From Diphasiastrum complanatum (Eukaryota; Streptophyta; Lycopodiopsida; Lycopodiales; Lycopodiaceae), in the NCBI GenBank assembly GCA_029204225.1, contig CM055095.1, positions 52,053,836 to 52,117,835 of the forward strand: DNA of 64,000 bases. The letters are read 5' to 3'. Both the position numbers and the translations under genes were made by a program. Within the stretch, counting starts at the first letter, position 1. Each line of letters opens with the position of its first letter. Below, one piece after another: positions 25,401 through 33,590 of the stretch. The notes under the pieces were generated by a model that saw only the letters and a program-made list of their open reading frames with translations, had not been told where the DNA came from and ran no database searches.

Positions 25401-28400
25401 TCTAGTACAAAATTTAATGGCTTAACCATAATCTAGCATGCTAAGAATCAGAGAATGATAGCTTGGATTACACATGAGCAAAAGTACAAGAATTTAGTAT
25501 ATGAGCATTAGCCTCAACACGAGTTAGAGAGAGAAAGAGAGAGAGAGATATTCGAGCAAATATGGTATAGATCCAAAATGGCATAGAATAGCTACAAAGC
25601 TTTGGTTCTTCATCAAAAATTATGAGAATAGCTACACATATTAATGGAGTTTGAGGTAGCTCGAGGTAGAACCACATCCATCCACCTTTCAATCACATCC
25701 AAAGTGAAAACTAGAGTCTAAGTGACATTTGTCACATCTCATGCATGTATCTCTACGTACTTTTACCAAGTGTCCTATTTCTAACTAGAACTGTACAAAT
25801 CATCATGCATGTGTCCATTTCACTTTGTGCATGCCTTGCATGTCACTATGGATCACTTACAATACATGCATGTGATATGCCACAAATTTCTACAAGCATA
25901 TTAATGCTATTTCTAAGCAAGTTGTATTCTACCAACTAGATATGATAAATCCATATAACTCGAGTTACATCTAGGCCAAATTTGGCATTTACATTTATGA
26001 AACAACATACTTGCATAGTAAAAGTTTGTAGCAAGCCTAAAGTCAAGATAGATGATTTTTATTTTCAACAAGTTCTACCTATAAACCATAGTTGGTGGGC
26101 AAAAAGCAAATCAAAAGGTTATGGCAAGCTTTAAGGATGTCAATTGTTTGCCATCACTAATTTGCGCTTGGATACCACACAAGATGTGAGTTAAATATGT
26201 TGTCACTTTAAGAGTACAAGAAGCGCATCACACATTAAGTTTTGGATAAAAGAAGACCTAGGTGAAACTGATTGGATGCATTTGGTAAAATTTTCCATCC
26301 ATTTATGTTCTACCTGAGGTGAAACTTAATGGATGCATTCAATAAGAGATTATCCATTTGTGATTTGTGTTCCATGGCAAGCACACAAGGATTCTTTGCT
26401 TAACAAATTGGCTGAATGTCATTGTTGCCTCCAATATCTATTGGCACTAAGAGAACCTATTCTTGGAAAGAGCATTTTTCTTTCATTTGGTCCTAATAAT
26501 ATGGAACTTCAAGAACTGTATCGAACATGTTGCAAGAGACCAAAGCATCCACTAGGTGGTACAGCTCAGCCACATCAACAACTCCAATGGATTAAACCTC
26601 AAACTAGCCTAAGGCTAAAATGCCTATGAAGGAGAAGTTCTAACATTCCTCTCATCATAATCAAATTACCACTAGACATAATGCCCAACTAAAGGCACCT
26701 TTTGACTTGATTTCGTTCGATGGCCAATCGATAATTTGCGTCACAGTTTATTGAGATAACTATCAACGAGTCACCTTAACATTGGAAAGGATTTTAGCAT
26801 TGGATATCATAGGACGAGAACCACTGAGCAACAACTTGGAGCAATGATTTGAAGGATTTGATCAACAAGTTCAAGCTCAATATGCATAAACTCCGCAAAT
26901 GAAGGAGGCACCAAACCTACGAAACTAGAAATCTTTTTATTCACTTGTAATGGTCAAGTAGTAGGATTTGTTTACCAAGGCAACTAACTTTAGTATTGGG
27001 ACATGCATAAACATGGAGACTTAAAAATTTGATCACTTGACACTTCTAATGGCATATACTTTGATACTATGATACTTTCACGCATGTAGAGACATTTAAA
27101 GATAGGTAAATGTTAATCATTAAAATCAAGGTTCTTTTGATGAAAAATTTTAAGTTGTGAACAAAGTATCTCTATGTCATCTTTATGATCTTCATGTCAA
27201 AAGCTTATCATGCTTTGCCGATACAACTCTATAGGAAAGACATTTTTCTTAAGAATGTTGGTCCCATTTAACATTGTTTTAGTTAGTCACAAGTGAGTCA
27301 AAGCTCATCGTCATTGATTGCGCATGTGATGGTGTTAGATCTGAGCAATAAAGGACTGCCTCCTTTAAGCAAACCTTATCGTCATTATATGCAATCTTTA
27401 ACCCTACGAAGTCCATCAACTCCATCATCCATAGCATGGACCAAATGCTACAACATCCCTACTTACATCATCATCACCCTAGAGTAGGTACAGGTCACAT
27501 GCACAAACATAGGTCCACATTAGCTTTCATAGATTTGTACTACAACCAACATACTCTATGGCTTCTCCAGAGGTGAAGAGCGAATTCAATCATGATGGCT
27601 AGCACTAACGAGCAAATCCGATCAAATAAAGTCACTACATGTAAAAAATAAGGACATTTTACATTTCATCACTTCACCTTGCTCATAACCTAATTGGATG
27701 GCCTTACAATAGTTGGTACTAAGGACAGTATGGTAGAGTTAATTGACAGAGATCTTTCAAATACATTGCAATGACTACTTTTCGTCTCTTACATCATTTC
27801 CTTCGTATAAAAGTTTAATAGGAAAATGGTCTTTTTGATCTCCAACAAAGTATGCCACTAAATTGCTGAAGAGGTTCTAATTGCATAGTTGTGAAGCTAT
27901 CATAACCCTAAAAGAAAAGGTCTTAAAAAGTGTTGAAGATGAGTATGAAGCTATTAACCCAACTTGTATCGACATTGTTAGAAATCCATAAATTATAATA
28001 TGGATGGACAGACTACCCAAGACCTCTCTCATACCAGATGGGATGCTCTCCCATTGAGCTATTCACCATGTTTCATAGTTCTCTCTAGAGTGTGCATTGA
28101 TATTTCCAACAGCCCCCTCAAGCCACACTCGGTTTGTAAGTTGTGCCCCACAACTTGGGCCACCTAACCATGGCTTTGACACCATGAACTGTTGTTAGGT
28201 CTAACTTGGCTCTGATATTATGTTAAAAATCTATAAATCATAATAGGGATGGACAGACTAGGATTCGAACCCAGAACCTGTCTCAAACCAAATGGGATGC
28301 TCTACCACTTAGTTATCCCCCATATTTCATAGTTCTCTCTAGAGTTTGCATTGATATTTCCAACAGACATCTGGTTGGAAGTCTCATAAGTTTCACCACA

Positions 28401-31400
28401 ATGGGACTTGACATCAATAGTGCATTTGTAGTGCCCATAGTTTTGGGAAACTTTTCCCACCTGTGAAACGAGGACCCCTTGGAAAACAGGAAACATGAAA
28501 CGATATTTGAGAAATGAAATAGAAGAAACAAGCGTGCTATTGCAAAAGCAAATTAGCGCAAGGTAATTGCAATAGTGCATCTGGAGAGGGAGATCTTGAG
28601 AGGGAGAGTGATCTATGTTGCAAGGGAGAACAATCATGTTGAAATCAAGTCAACAAGACTCCTAGAAATTACCAAAAATAAGTCTAAATGGGGCCTTTAA
28701 ACGAATGATTTGTGTTTTGTTATGGAGAAATGTGTTTCCTCATAACATGGGTTATATCTTGCCACTCGAGATAGAATGCATTTTGATTTTCATGGAGCAA
28801 AAAGAAATAGGCACATCTGCAAAGCGATGGAATCTCAACACCCCCAACCTCTATATGTTACATATACAACCAATGGAAAGAAAGTGCAATGAACCACTGT
28901 AGGAAGACCAAAATTGTTAAAAGATCAAAGTAGAGATTCAAAAAACTAGTAAAAAGACATATCAGGGTTTTGGTTGTTGATCTTCCAACTTTGTTCAAGT
29001 GATCCAATACATGAGACACTTTAGCAAAAGAGCATCACATGTCATCAGTGGCTAAAGCCAAGCAATACAAAGGCAAGAGTTCTCCCACAAAGAGCCCAAG
29101 CAATACCAAAGTGCCAAAAATTAGCTAAAGGTGGATCCACATTATCTTGACTTCTACAGATCAAGTTTGCAAGCTCTAAAGTGCAATGAAACACCCTATC
29201 GTATGAAGAAAAGCAACAGAAATAATCTTCACATAAGGAAACAACTAAAAAGATGAAGTACCAAAAGTAGTGAAACCTCGATAATCAAAAAGAGATCTTC
29301 GATACATCCACATAATGATCTACATCAAAAGTGCCTCAACATAGGAAGAACAAAGGTGTATACATAATTATATTCTCAGGTCAAAATTGGTCCCCTCAAG
29401 GGCCCTTATAGGCCCAAATATAGTTGATTAATTAGCTAAGGAGGTGACATAGAAGACGTCGTACTTTTCTCTTTTTGCATTCCATTCTAGAATATTATCA
29501 CCTCTAGTCTATAGAAACTTCTATATTAGGGCAATTGTTGAGTAGATATGAACTAGAGACACTACTCCATTATCTAGCTCTGAATAACAGCATTGGTTCA
29601 GCTCTTCGTGGAAGAACTCATTATTATTGGTTGTAGGGCTTTTAGCATTGGTTAAATGGGATATCATTTGCCATACATGATAATCAAAACTGCTATTTGA
29701 TTATCACGTATGGTCTTTTATAATTCGTTGCTATCAAAATCTATGATTGTGCTTATAACATGGAATCAAACCACTTTCTTATCTTCTTTAGCTGCTAATT
29801 TTTTTACTCTCTAAATTTAATTTTCTCTAGTCATTTTTCTCTTTCTTGTCGTTTTCTCTCTAGCTCTCAACCAAAAACATATTGCCAAAGTTTTTCGTCT
29901 ATGATCAAAGACGTCTATCGATTGCATTGTGTTTTTAGCGAATGGGCATCCTTGGAGATGTTTTTAGCAATTGGTTGGGAAGAGATTTTCTTGGCTGGCC
30001 ATTTTCTACAAATCCTATTTTTTACTTTTGAATAAGGTCATCTCTTTCATTTTGTTTTGCAACAAAAGTTGGAACTAAATAAATACTGGGGAGTACAAGA
30101 TCAAGACACACCTATAGAAGTAGACCCCACAGGGATTAGAGCTCTCTTTTGAAAGGTATTGCAGACTCCAAATTTTGGTGAAAGGGAGTACTTTTACATT
30201 TTAAGAACACCTTCCTCTTTTGAGTGGATCTACATGTTTTATGTTGCCTGCAAGCCTTAACATCCAATTCTATTCTTTTTTACTTGCTACAAGTGTGGTC
30301 CTATGATACCTCATTTGGAATGGTTTCCTTGGGCTATATCTTTTGAGTCCTTGGATACTGCTAATCCCAGGTATTCATGGTCCCTTCATATAGCTTGAGT
30401 TGTAGTTGTTTCAATTCATGAGGCTTGACCCACCAATTGTTGCGGATGGTATTCCTCCATGATGTTGTTTTATGTGGGAGTGTTATGGACATCATGTCCA
30501 TATTGGTATTCTTTCTTATAAGCATCCTATCCAGGTGGGTGCTCTTTTTATGCATATGTTGATCAAGCACCCTTTCTACTCATCTACAAGCTTAAGGGCC
30601 TTTACTTTTCACTTTCATTTTATGTTGGTTAATTAGCTAAGGAGGTGACCTATTTGAAGGAGCACGTTTCTCTTTATGCATTTCCATTGTGGAACCTTAT
30701 CACCTCTAGTCTCTAGAAGCTTCCATTTTAGGGCAATTAATGCGTAAATATTATGTGATGTCATTTGCCAATCTTCATGGAGTGCTATTTGATTGTCATA
30801 AGTGGTCGCTTATGCTTCGCTGATATCAAAATCTATGATTGGTTCATAACAAATGCATAGAAGTAACAAACACATAGAAGTAGCAATTGCCTCTTATAAG
30901 GTGAGGGAACGAAACTTACAAGATAAAACACTACATACAAGAACCATTTATGGAGAAATTTGCTTTGTACAACTCACTTTGCCAGCCAAACATTTCTCAA
31001 ACTTCACTGCAGATTTTGGAAGGAGGACTCCTCCCAGTGATGTCTGCAGGTCAGCCAGATACCTTTGTCAATGAAAGTTGAACCATTCTTTTAAAACCTT
31101 CATAAATACATATAAGCACAGCACAAAACATATTTACATGAAACTACATATATAAGCATGACAATATACAACATAGATTCTCAAGACTCATAACACTTGC
31201 CTCTGGCTGCTCTTCAAGTAGAATGAGAACTCTATCTGCTTGAGGAATAACCTGCATAACAAGCGAGTCCATTCATTGAAGTAAATCCTTGTGAAACTTG
31301 CGATGTCGTACTGAGAAGCAGAGGAGGCGGGTCCAACTGGGCATGTTTTAATTTTGGCGAGTAGAAATCCAATGCAAGCTGAATGGATGCAAAATAGCAT

Positions 31401-32460
31401 CAACCACGATATTTTGATGTGAAAACTTTTCCTTATAGCAAAACCGTACAGGTTTATCCTCGCTAGTGGAAAGTTAGCAAATCTTGAGCTCTTTGAAAGA
31501 AACTGTTTTACCTTATCTAGCTGATGACACTTACAGACTAATGCTGTGAAGGAAGCATGATTATGTACAGTCACAAACAATGCTAAAGGTCCAAAAAGTT
31601 AACATTGCTTACTCACAAGGCATTTTATAACATAAATTAAAAGAGAATTCTGCCTTGAATCAGCTCAACTCCATGTCAAGCACTTACTCAAACTTACAAC
31701 CCCTCAAAATTTGGGTAAGTTTCTGTGTATTATCTACAGTCTCAAACAATGCTAAAGGTTGAAAAACTTTACAATTGCCTATTTGCAATGCCATTTATAA
31801 TGTACAATGAAAGGAAAAATGGTGCCTTGAATAAGCTCGAATCCATGTCAAAATTGCAAATGCTTAACTAATCTCCCACAACCCACCAAAATTGTGCAAG
31901 TATCTGTATCTGCTCAAGTTGACATAAACAGGTAGAGCCGATTGTAGTTATATTCATGCTAGATGCTCAAGTATTACTAAAAACTGGGTGCTGCAAAGTT
32001 TTCAGGAAAAAATTTATAATTTATCACATAATTGACATACGGTGGAAATTAAATCTATACCTTTGAGACATCTACATCTTTCAATGAAGCAGAAATGGGA
32101 AGACAAACTTTTGGAGCATTGCAGCGCAATGCATCTATTTTCCTTGCCGGAGCCTTGCTGCTGGAGCCTACAACAATAAAGAGCAAAGACCAAATGGGGA
32201 GAACTTACACTAAAAAACAAGACCTTTCTCTTCTTTGGAACCTCAAACTATGTTTGATCGGAGTGAAAAAAGATAGATTACAGCAATTAAGAAAAGCACG
32301 TTGCATCACTAATCCACAGACAAATGGAGGAGGAGCATGAGAAGTAGAATACCTGGAAGAGAAGATGATGATGATGATGATCTGAGGAAGGCCACAGAAG
32401 AAGGGAGGAGTTGCAGGAAGGAAGAGTGAGGGCTGATGCACCTACCCCAATAGTCACCAT
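10550..32460 (-). CDS. CPN10: Chloroplast 10-kDa chaperonin (Cpn10, GroES family), seven exons over 21.9 kb
   Basis: Spliced CDS on the minus strand: 32460-32353, 32153-32061, 31251-31201, 31043-30978, 20185-20138, 19999-19970, 10618-10550. All listed junctions are phase 0 and the frame stays open, giving about 154 residues. Residues 1-67 (exons 1-2) look like a transit peptide: hydroxylated, hydrophobic and few acidic residues at the start. The GroES fold follows: VIPQADRVLILLEE, then the mobile loop and GGVLLPKSAVKFEK that bind Cpn60, then VLSAGKDAGAIEKGQK, VLFSDLNAYE and the C-terminal DLLAVVD. These match plastid Cpn10 proteins (usually about 140 residues) block by block. By family knowledge it forms the heptameric lid of stromal Cpn60 and assists folding of imported proteins. 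Exon 2 has two candidate acceptors. Unusual points are the TE-filled introns 4 and 6 and a GC donor on intron 3. No lesion was seen, so I infer a working gene. Confidence 0.93.
11300..11520. repeat. Dispersed repeat family R1, copy 1 (partial)
   Basis: It shares with about 22.53-22.72 kb and 27.37-27.50 kb the run GCAATCTT...CAACTC...GACC...CATGCATAGCA.C...ATGC....ATCCCTA.TCATGTCAT. Identity is interrupted but collinear. It is non-coding and of unknown class. Confidence 0.6.
12379..13057. mobile_element. Candidate fold-back element with hairpin-rich ends
   Basis: The left end has two perfect stem-loops side by side, at 12381-12402 (9-bp arms) and 12409-12432 (11-bp arms), then GATCGCAAAT and a long T run. 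The right end (about 12982-13057) mirrors this: an A run, then TTGCGTTCCGGG, GATCGCG and CTGCAA. Both ends therefore read TTGCAG...GATC...CGCAA-T(n) inwards. The interior holds a G/C-rich block at 12675-12735 (GGGGGGCAACGCCCCCC stem) and a repeated CAGACTACACA.TCCAA. There is no ORF with a transposase. The TIR interpretation is an inference. Confidence 0.45.
16411..16448. repeat. (GA)n microsatellite, about 38 bp
   Basis: A perfect GA run in CPN10 intron 6. It creates Arg-Glu open frames that are not genes. Confidence 0.95.
17131..18163 (+). pseudogene. Copia A gag-protease-GAG_pre-integrase region
   Basis: Frames 17296-17733 and 17690-18163 carry gag and protease with the intact catalytic D-S-G triplet, followed by a VLYVLGLKKNLLSIG block and the LWHKRLGHLNPGSL histidine motif. 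A stop around 17250 and frame changes near 17480 and 17730 break it. The zinc-knuckle cysteines sit in one frame and its His/Cys half in another. Confidence 0.85.
18190..18870 (+). pseudogene. Copia A integrase core and C-terminal region
   Basis: It contains the first catalytic Asp block (HTDLCGPM...GGAYYFITFIDDMS..TWIYFLK) and the Glu block (NGVAERKNRTLVESTRSMLAKM). The stretch between them, including the second Asp, is shortened, so the DD35E triad is incomplete. FWSEACNT, an IFGC.AFVHVPK block and IFLGYDD follow. Confidence 0.83.
18873..19607 (+). pseudogene. Copia A reverse transcriptase N-terminal half
   Basis: A 244-codon open frame. It has an acidic linker, then the RT entry motifs KAMQEEMGSI.KHGTW, GCKWIYRTK, KARLVIKGYAQ, EETFAPV and QMDVKSTFLNGKLEEEVFMDQP. 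The first catalytic Asp (MDVK) is present. The frame then stops and the YVDD half is missing, consistent with a 3' truncation near 19.68 kb. Confidence 0.88.
19970..19999 (-). CDS. CPN10: CPN10 exon 6, 30-nt micro-exon (VLFSDLNAYE)
   Basis: Acceptor TTGTAG|GTCTTA, donor GAG|GTATGT; exactly ten codons matching the VLFSD.NAYE core of plastid Cpn10. It lies only 138 bp from exon 5 and is then followed by a 9.35-kb intron. It is too short for ORF-based calling. Confidence 0.92.
20138..20185 (-). CDS. CPN10: CPN10 exon 5 (VLSAGKDAGAIEKGQK)
   Basis: Acceptor TTTAG|GTTCTT, donor AAG|GTATGG; 16 codons. They correspond to the usual V.SVG.DVGEVEKGKK segment, which lies just after the loop. Confidence 0.9.
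22448..22498. repeat. Adjacent small hairpins (fold-back end-like)
   Basis: ACGTTTCAGGA-CAAAA-TCCTGAAACGT is a perfect 11-bp-arm stem-loop at 22448-22474. ACGTTCCGGAACGT is a perfect palindrome at 22485-22498. The style resembles the ends of the element at 12379-13057. Confidence 0.7.
22500..22890. repeat. Dispersed repeat family R1, copy 2
   Basis: Collinear with about 27.34-27.69 kb through phrases such as GGTCCACAT/GTCCACCAT, TTCTC.GGAGG.GAAG.GC, CTAGCACTAA and TTTCATCACTTCA.CTTGCT. Copia C is inserted exactly at its right end. Confidence 0.65.
22895..23230 (-). repeat. Truncated 3' LTR of Copia C
   Basis: It matches 25305-25642 almost base for base (only scattered differences) and stops abruptly at 23230, where pol-type internal sequence begins. 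Confidence 0.93.
23220..23585 (-). pseudogene. Copia C protease to GAG_pre-integrase fragment
   Basis: 121 open codons containing the protease C-terminal pattern (...LSNVLFIPKLTKNLISVGKLLDSCCDVKF...), a CFIKK strand and a GGIFKL stretch. The pre-integrase His motif that should follow is removed by the deletion. The protease D-S-G would lie just upstream, around the junction at 23.59-23.62 kb. Confidence 0.85.
23604..24486 (-). pseudogene. Copia C gag with zinc knuckle
   Basis: The long frame 24486-24025 has the UBN2 gag core (RARMALHFIKMNV..EI..EIG.C.TAEDAWDALK, LR.QIFQSFQ, ELVQAILNGL). The downstream part 23966-23604 holds the zinc-knuckle DNA, read as CF.CGKKGHYA..C in a neighbouring frame, so a frameshift separates the two. 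The start region lies a few codons beyond 24486. Confidence 0.87.
25292..25304 (-). promoter_or_regulatory. Primer binding site of Copia C
   Basis: Reads TGGTATCAGAGCC on the minus strand directly after the LTR end (..TTTTGTCA). Confidence 0.95.
25305..26070 (-). repeat. 5' LTR of Copia C (766 bp)
   Basis: TGTTGAAAATAAAA...TTTTGTCA on the minus strand, bounded by AGTTC on one side and the primer binding site on the other. Confidence 0.93.
27340..27690. repeat. Dispersed repeat family R1, copy 3
   Basis: Same ordered phrases as at 22.5-22.9 kb, ending TTTCATCACTTCACCTTGCT. It shows what the copy-2 site looks like without the Copia C insertion. Confidence 0.65.
27976..28365 (-). mobile_element. 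TRIM-type mini LTR retroelement (390 bp), target duplication GACAT
   Basis: Two direct repeats (27976-28111, 136 bp; 28221-28365, 145 bp), both starting TGTT and ending AACA, flank a 109-bp core. GACAT stands on both sides (27971-27975, 28366-28370). On the minus strand the core starts with a primer binding site TAATATCAGAGCC (two mismatches to iMet) and ends with a purine tract TTGAGGGGG before the 3' LTR. It has no coding capacity. The 9-bp LTR length difference is the loss of GGATTCGAA in the left copy. It lies in CPN10 intron 4, in the sense direction. Confidence 0.9.
28246..28321 (-). promoter_or_regulatory. tRNA-like internal promoter (A and B boxes) inside the TRIM LTR
   Basis: The minus strand reads TAACTAAGTGGTAGAG (28315-28300), close to a tRNA D-arm/A box. 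About 30 bases on comes CTGGGTTCGAATCCTAG (T-arm with the GGTTCGAATCC B box, 28271-28261). The T-stem pairs with one wobble. The acceptor stem is poor, so this is a tRNA-derived segment, not a working tRNA gene. The partner LTR has lost the B box. Confidence 0.8.
28366..29420. other. Intronic DNA without recognised features
   Basis: No coding or structured element identified between the TRIM and the small LTR element. Confidence 0.5.
29421..30851 (+). mobile_element. Small non-coding LTR element F
   Basis: Direct repeats 29421-29760 and 30623-30851 share TTGRTTAATTAGCTAAGGAGGTGAC at the start and ATCAAAATCTATGATTG...ATAACA at the end. The right copy lacks about 110 bp of the middle. TGGAATCAAACC after the left copy resembles a decayed primer binding site. 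The 860-bp core has no retroviral coding region. No matching target duplication was found (AAATA versus AATGC), and the left LTR starts TA rather than TG. Confidence 0.65.
30978..31043 (-). CDS. CPN10: CPN10 exon 4 (mobile loop and GGVLLPKSAVKFEK)
   Basis: Acceptor CTGCAG|ACATCA, donor AAA|GTGAGT; 22 codons. It holds the end of the Cpn60-binding mobile loop. The usual KSAGG is TSLGG here, while GGVLLPKSAVKFEK is conserved. The 10.8-kb intron 4 follows. Confidence 0.93.
31201..31251 (-). CDS. CPN10: CPN10 exon 3 (VIPQADRVL block), GC donor
   Basis: Acceptor TGCAG|GTTATT; 17 codons reading VIPQADRVLILLEEQPE, the first beta strand of the GroES fold. The donor is GAG|GCAAGTG, a textbook GC-AG intron donor, and no GT alternative keeps the frame. 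Confidence 0.92.
31567..31910. repeat. Tandem duplication in CPN10 intron 2 (about 170 bp unit)
   Basis: Two collinear copies: CA.TC.CAAACAATGCTAAAGG..., ...GCCTTGAAT.AGCTC.A.TCCATGTCAA... and a final GT.TCTGT. Non-coding. Confidence 0.75.
32061..32153 (-). CDS. CPN10: CPN10 exon 2 (end of transit peptide)
   Basis: It encodes 31 residues beginning APARKIDALRC and ending LKDVDVSK before an AAG|GTATAG donor. The chosen acceptor (AAG|GCT) keeps phase 0 with exon 1. A stronger-looking acceptor (TTGTAG|GC) 14 bases upstream at 32167 would need a different exon 1 end. RNA reads would settle this. Confidence 0.75.
32353..32460 (-). CDS. CPN10: CPN10 exon 1 (start codon, transit peptide)
   Basis: The ATG at 32460 is followed by 36 codons (MVTIGVGASALTLPS..., with a run of five His codons at residues 28-32) and a CAG|GTATTC donor. 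The first-exon protein has the Ser/Leu-rich, acid-poor look of a plastid transit peptide. A longer frame upstream has no ATG. Confidence 0.82.
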
Positions 32461-32481
32461 GCTTGCAAGAAGAAACCAAAA

Positions 32482-32568
32482 ACCCCTTTCTTTTCTTTTT
32501 TGTTTCACAAACCCCTTTCTTTTCTTTTTTGTTTCACAAACCCCTTTCTTTTCTTTTTTGTTTCACAA
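32482..32568. repeat. Three perfect 29-bp tandem repeats just upstream of the CPN10 start
   Basis: Three identical 29-bp units (32482-32510, 32511-32539, 32540-32568). Each is CCCCTTTC followed by a T-rich tract and GTTTCACAA on the plus strand. The nearest copy is 22 bases from the ATG, so they probably lie in the 5' UTR as a purine-rich A/G tract. Confidence 0.95.
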
Positions 32569-32658
32569 GAAGATCAAAGCAAAGCAAGTGCAACCTATCT
32601 TTTCTCCTCCTAGGTTTTTAGCTTTCCTAAACCTAGCTTTTTTGCTTTGCCCCAACAC

Positions 32659-32767
32659 CAATAAGTTATGGGGGAGTGCAGAGCCCATCCCCCGGTGGGA
32701 TGGATGGCCGTCCATCCTACCCACCGGTTACACTGATGATGGTTTACACTCCTCCCATAAGTTATTG
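32659..32767. mobile_element. Nested fold-back (MITE-like) element in the CPN10 promoter
   Basis: Outer arms CAATAAGTTATGGGGGAGTG and CACTCCTCCCATAAGTTATTG are inverted repeats. An inner pair around CCGGTGGGATGGATGG/CCATCCTACCCACCGG forms a second stem. Total about 109 bp, no ORF, about 200 bp upstream of the start codon. Confidence 0.75.
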
Positions 32768-32769
32768 TG

Positions 32770-33590
32770 ATGATAAATTGTGACTATTTGCTAAAAGCTG
32801 AGACGTTAATGTTACTCCTAAGAGAATTAATCATTAGATTAAGTGGTATTGGAATTTTTTTAGTTCTTTTGATATGTTTTTTTTGTGCAATGAGTGAGGG
32901 CAAAGATTCTTGTGATATTTTATCACCTTGTTAAACTAGGTGACTTAGATCATTACAAGCTTTGTCTCATCCTAAAATAGTATTTCAAATTTTAAAAAAG
33001 AATCATAAAATTAGATTTTTATGTAATATTATTTAGTAAAATGGTTTGCTACTCAAACTCACTATGTGACAACAAGTCAACTTTGATCATAATCTTCATT
33101 AGAAAACTTCTTTTGATTATTCGAGTTTTTGTAACCAAAGTTATCACGCTTAACAATTGTAAGCTGAAGTTATCACTTCAAGCATTGTACTCACTGTTTG
33201 ATATTAATCAGAGTGCAAATTTTCAATCCTATCATTGTGCATTTGTCTGAATCATTCAATTTGAATATTCTACTGTTATTTGTGGCGTTTCTGATCCTAC
33301 ACACACCCGTTTGAGCTTAGGTAAAGAGAAAACGAAATGAAAAATAATAAAAACAAAAACCAAAGGGATAGGGAAAAGAAAAATCCTTTCTAGAACACCA
33401 TGCTAGCAAAGTAAGTTGCAGGAAGAGAATGAGCGGAGTGAGTCAGCATCCAAAGAACAGCGTCATACAAGGATCACAATCCCGAGGAGTTCAAAAACTC
33501 CTGCTTTCTTAACCTGTTAAACCCAAGCTTCTTGAGTTGACTCAGAAAGCACCCAAGCTCTCCAAGCACTGAATATTCCAAAGACAACAC
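32770..33590. other. CPN10 upstream flank, no gene recognised
   Basis: AT-rich sequence. Regulatory sites for CPN10 may lie here, but I could not define a TATA box or start site with confidence. Confidence 0.4.

Larger units (their letters stand above)
22895..26070 (-). mobile_element. Copia C, internally deleted, with 5-bp target duplication AGTTC
   Basis: Minus orientation, in the sense direction of CPN10 intron 4. Intact 5' LTR at 26070-25305, primer binding site 25304-25292, gag and a gag-protease junction, then direct fusion at about 23230 into the second half of the 3' LTR (23230-22895). Both flanks carry AGTTC (22890-22894 and 26071-26075). Integrase, RT, RNase H, the polypurine tract and the first half of the 3' LTR were lost after insertion. 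Confidence 0.93.
20186..30977 (-). other. CPN10: CPN10 intron 4 (10.8 kb, repeat-filled)
   Basis: GT-AG intron holding paired small hairpins (22448-22498), two copies of a dispersed repeat (about 22.5-22.9 and 27.3-27.7 kb), deleted Copia C (22895-26070), a TRIM (27976-28365) and a small LTR element (29421-30851). The last of these ends only about 126 bp from exon 4. 20.2-22.4 kb and 26.1-27.3 kb show nothing recognisable. Confidence 0.85.

Noticed and set aside
28246-28321. A functional tRNA gene
   Set aside because: A and B boxes and the T-arm are good, but the acceptor stem does not pair and the segment lies wholly inside an LTR present twice.
32287-32508. Longer N-terminus for CPN10 starting in the 29-bp repeats
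   Set aside because: That frame begins at GTG, not ATG; the first ATG is at 32460.
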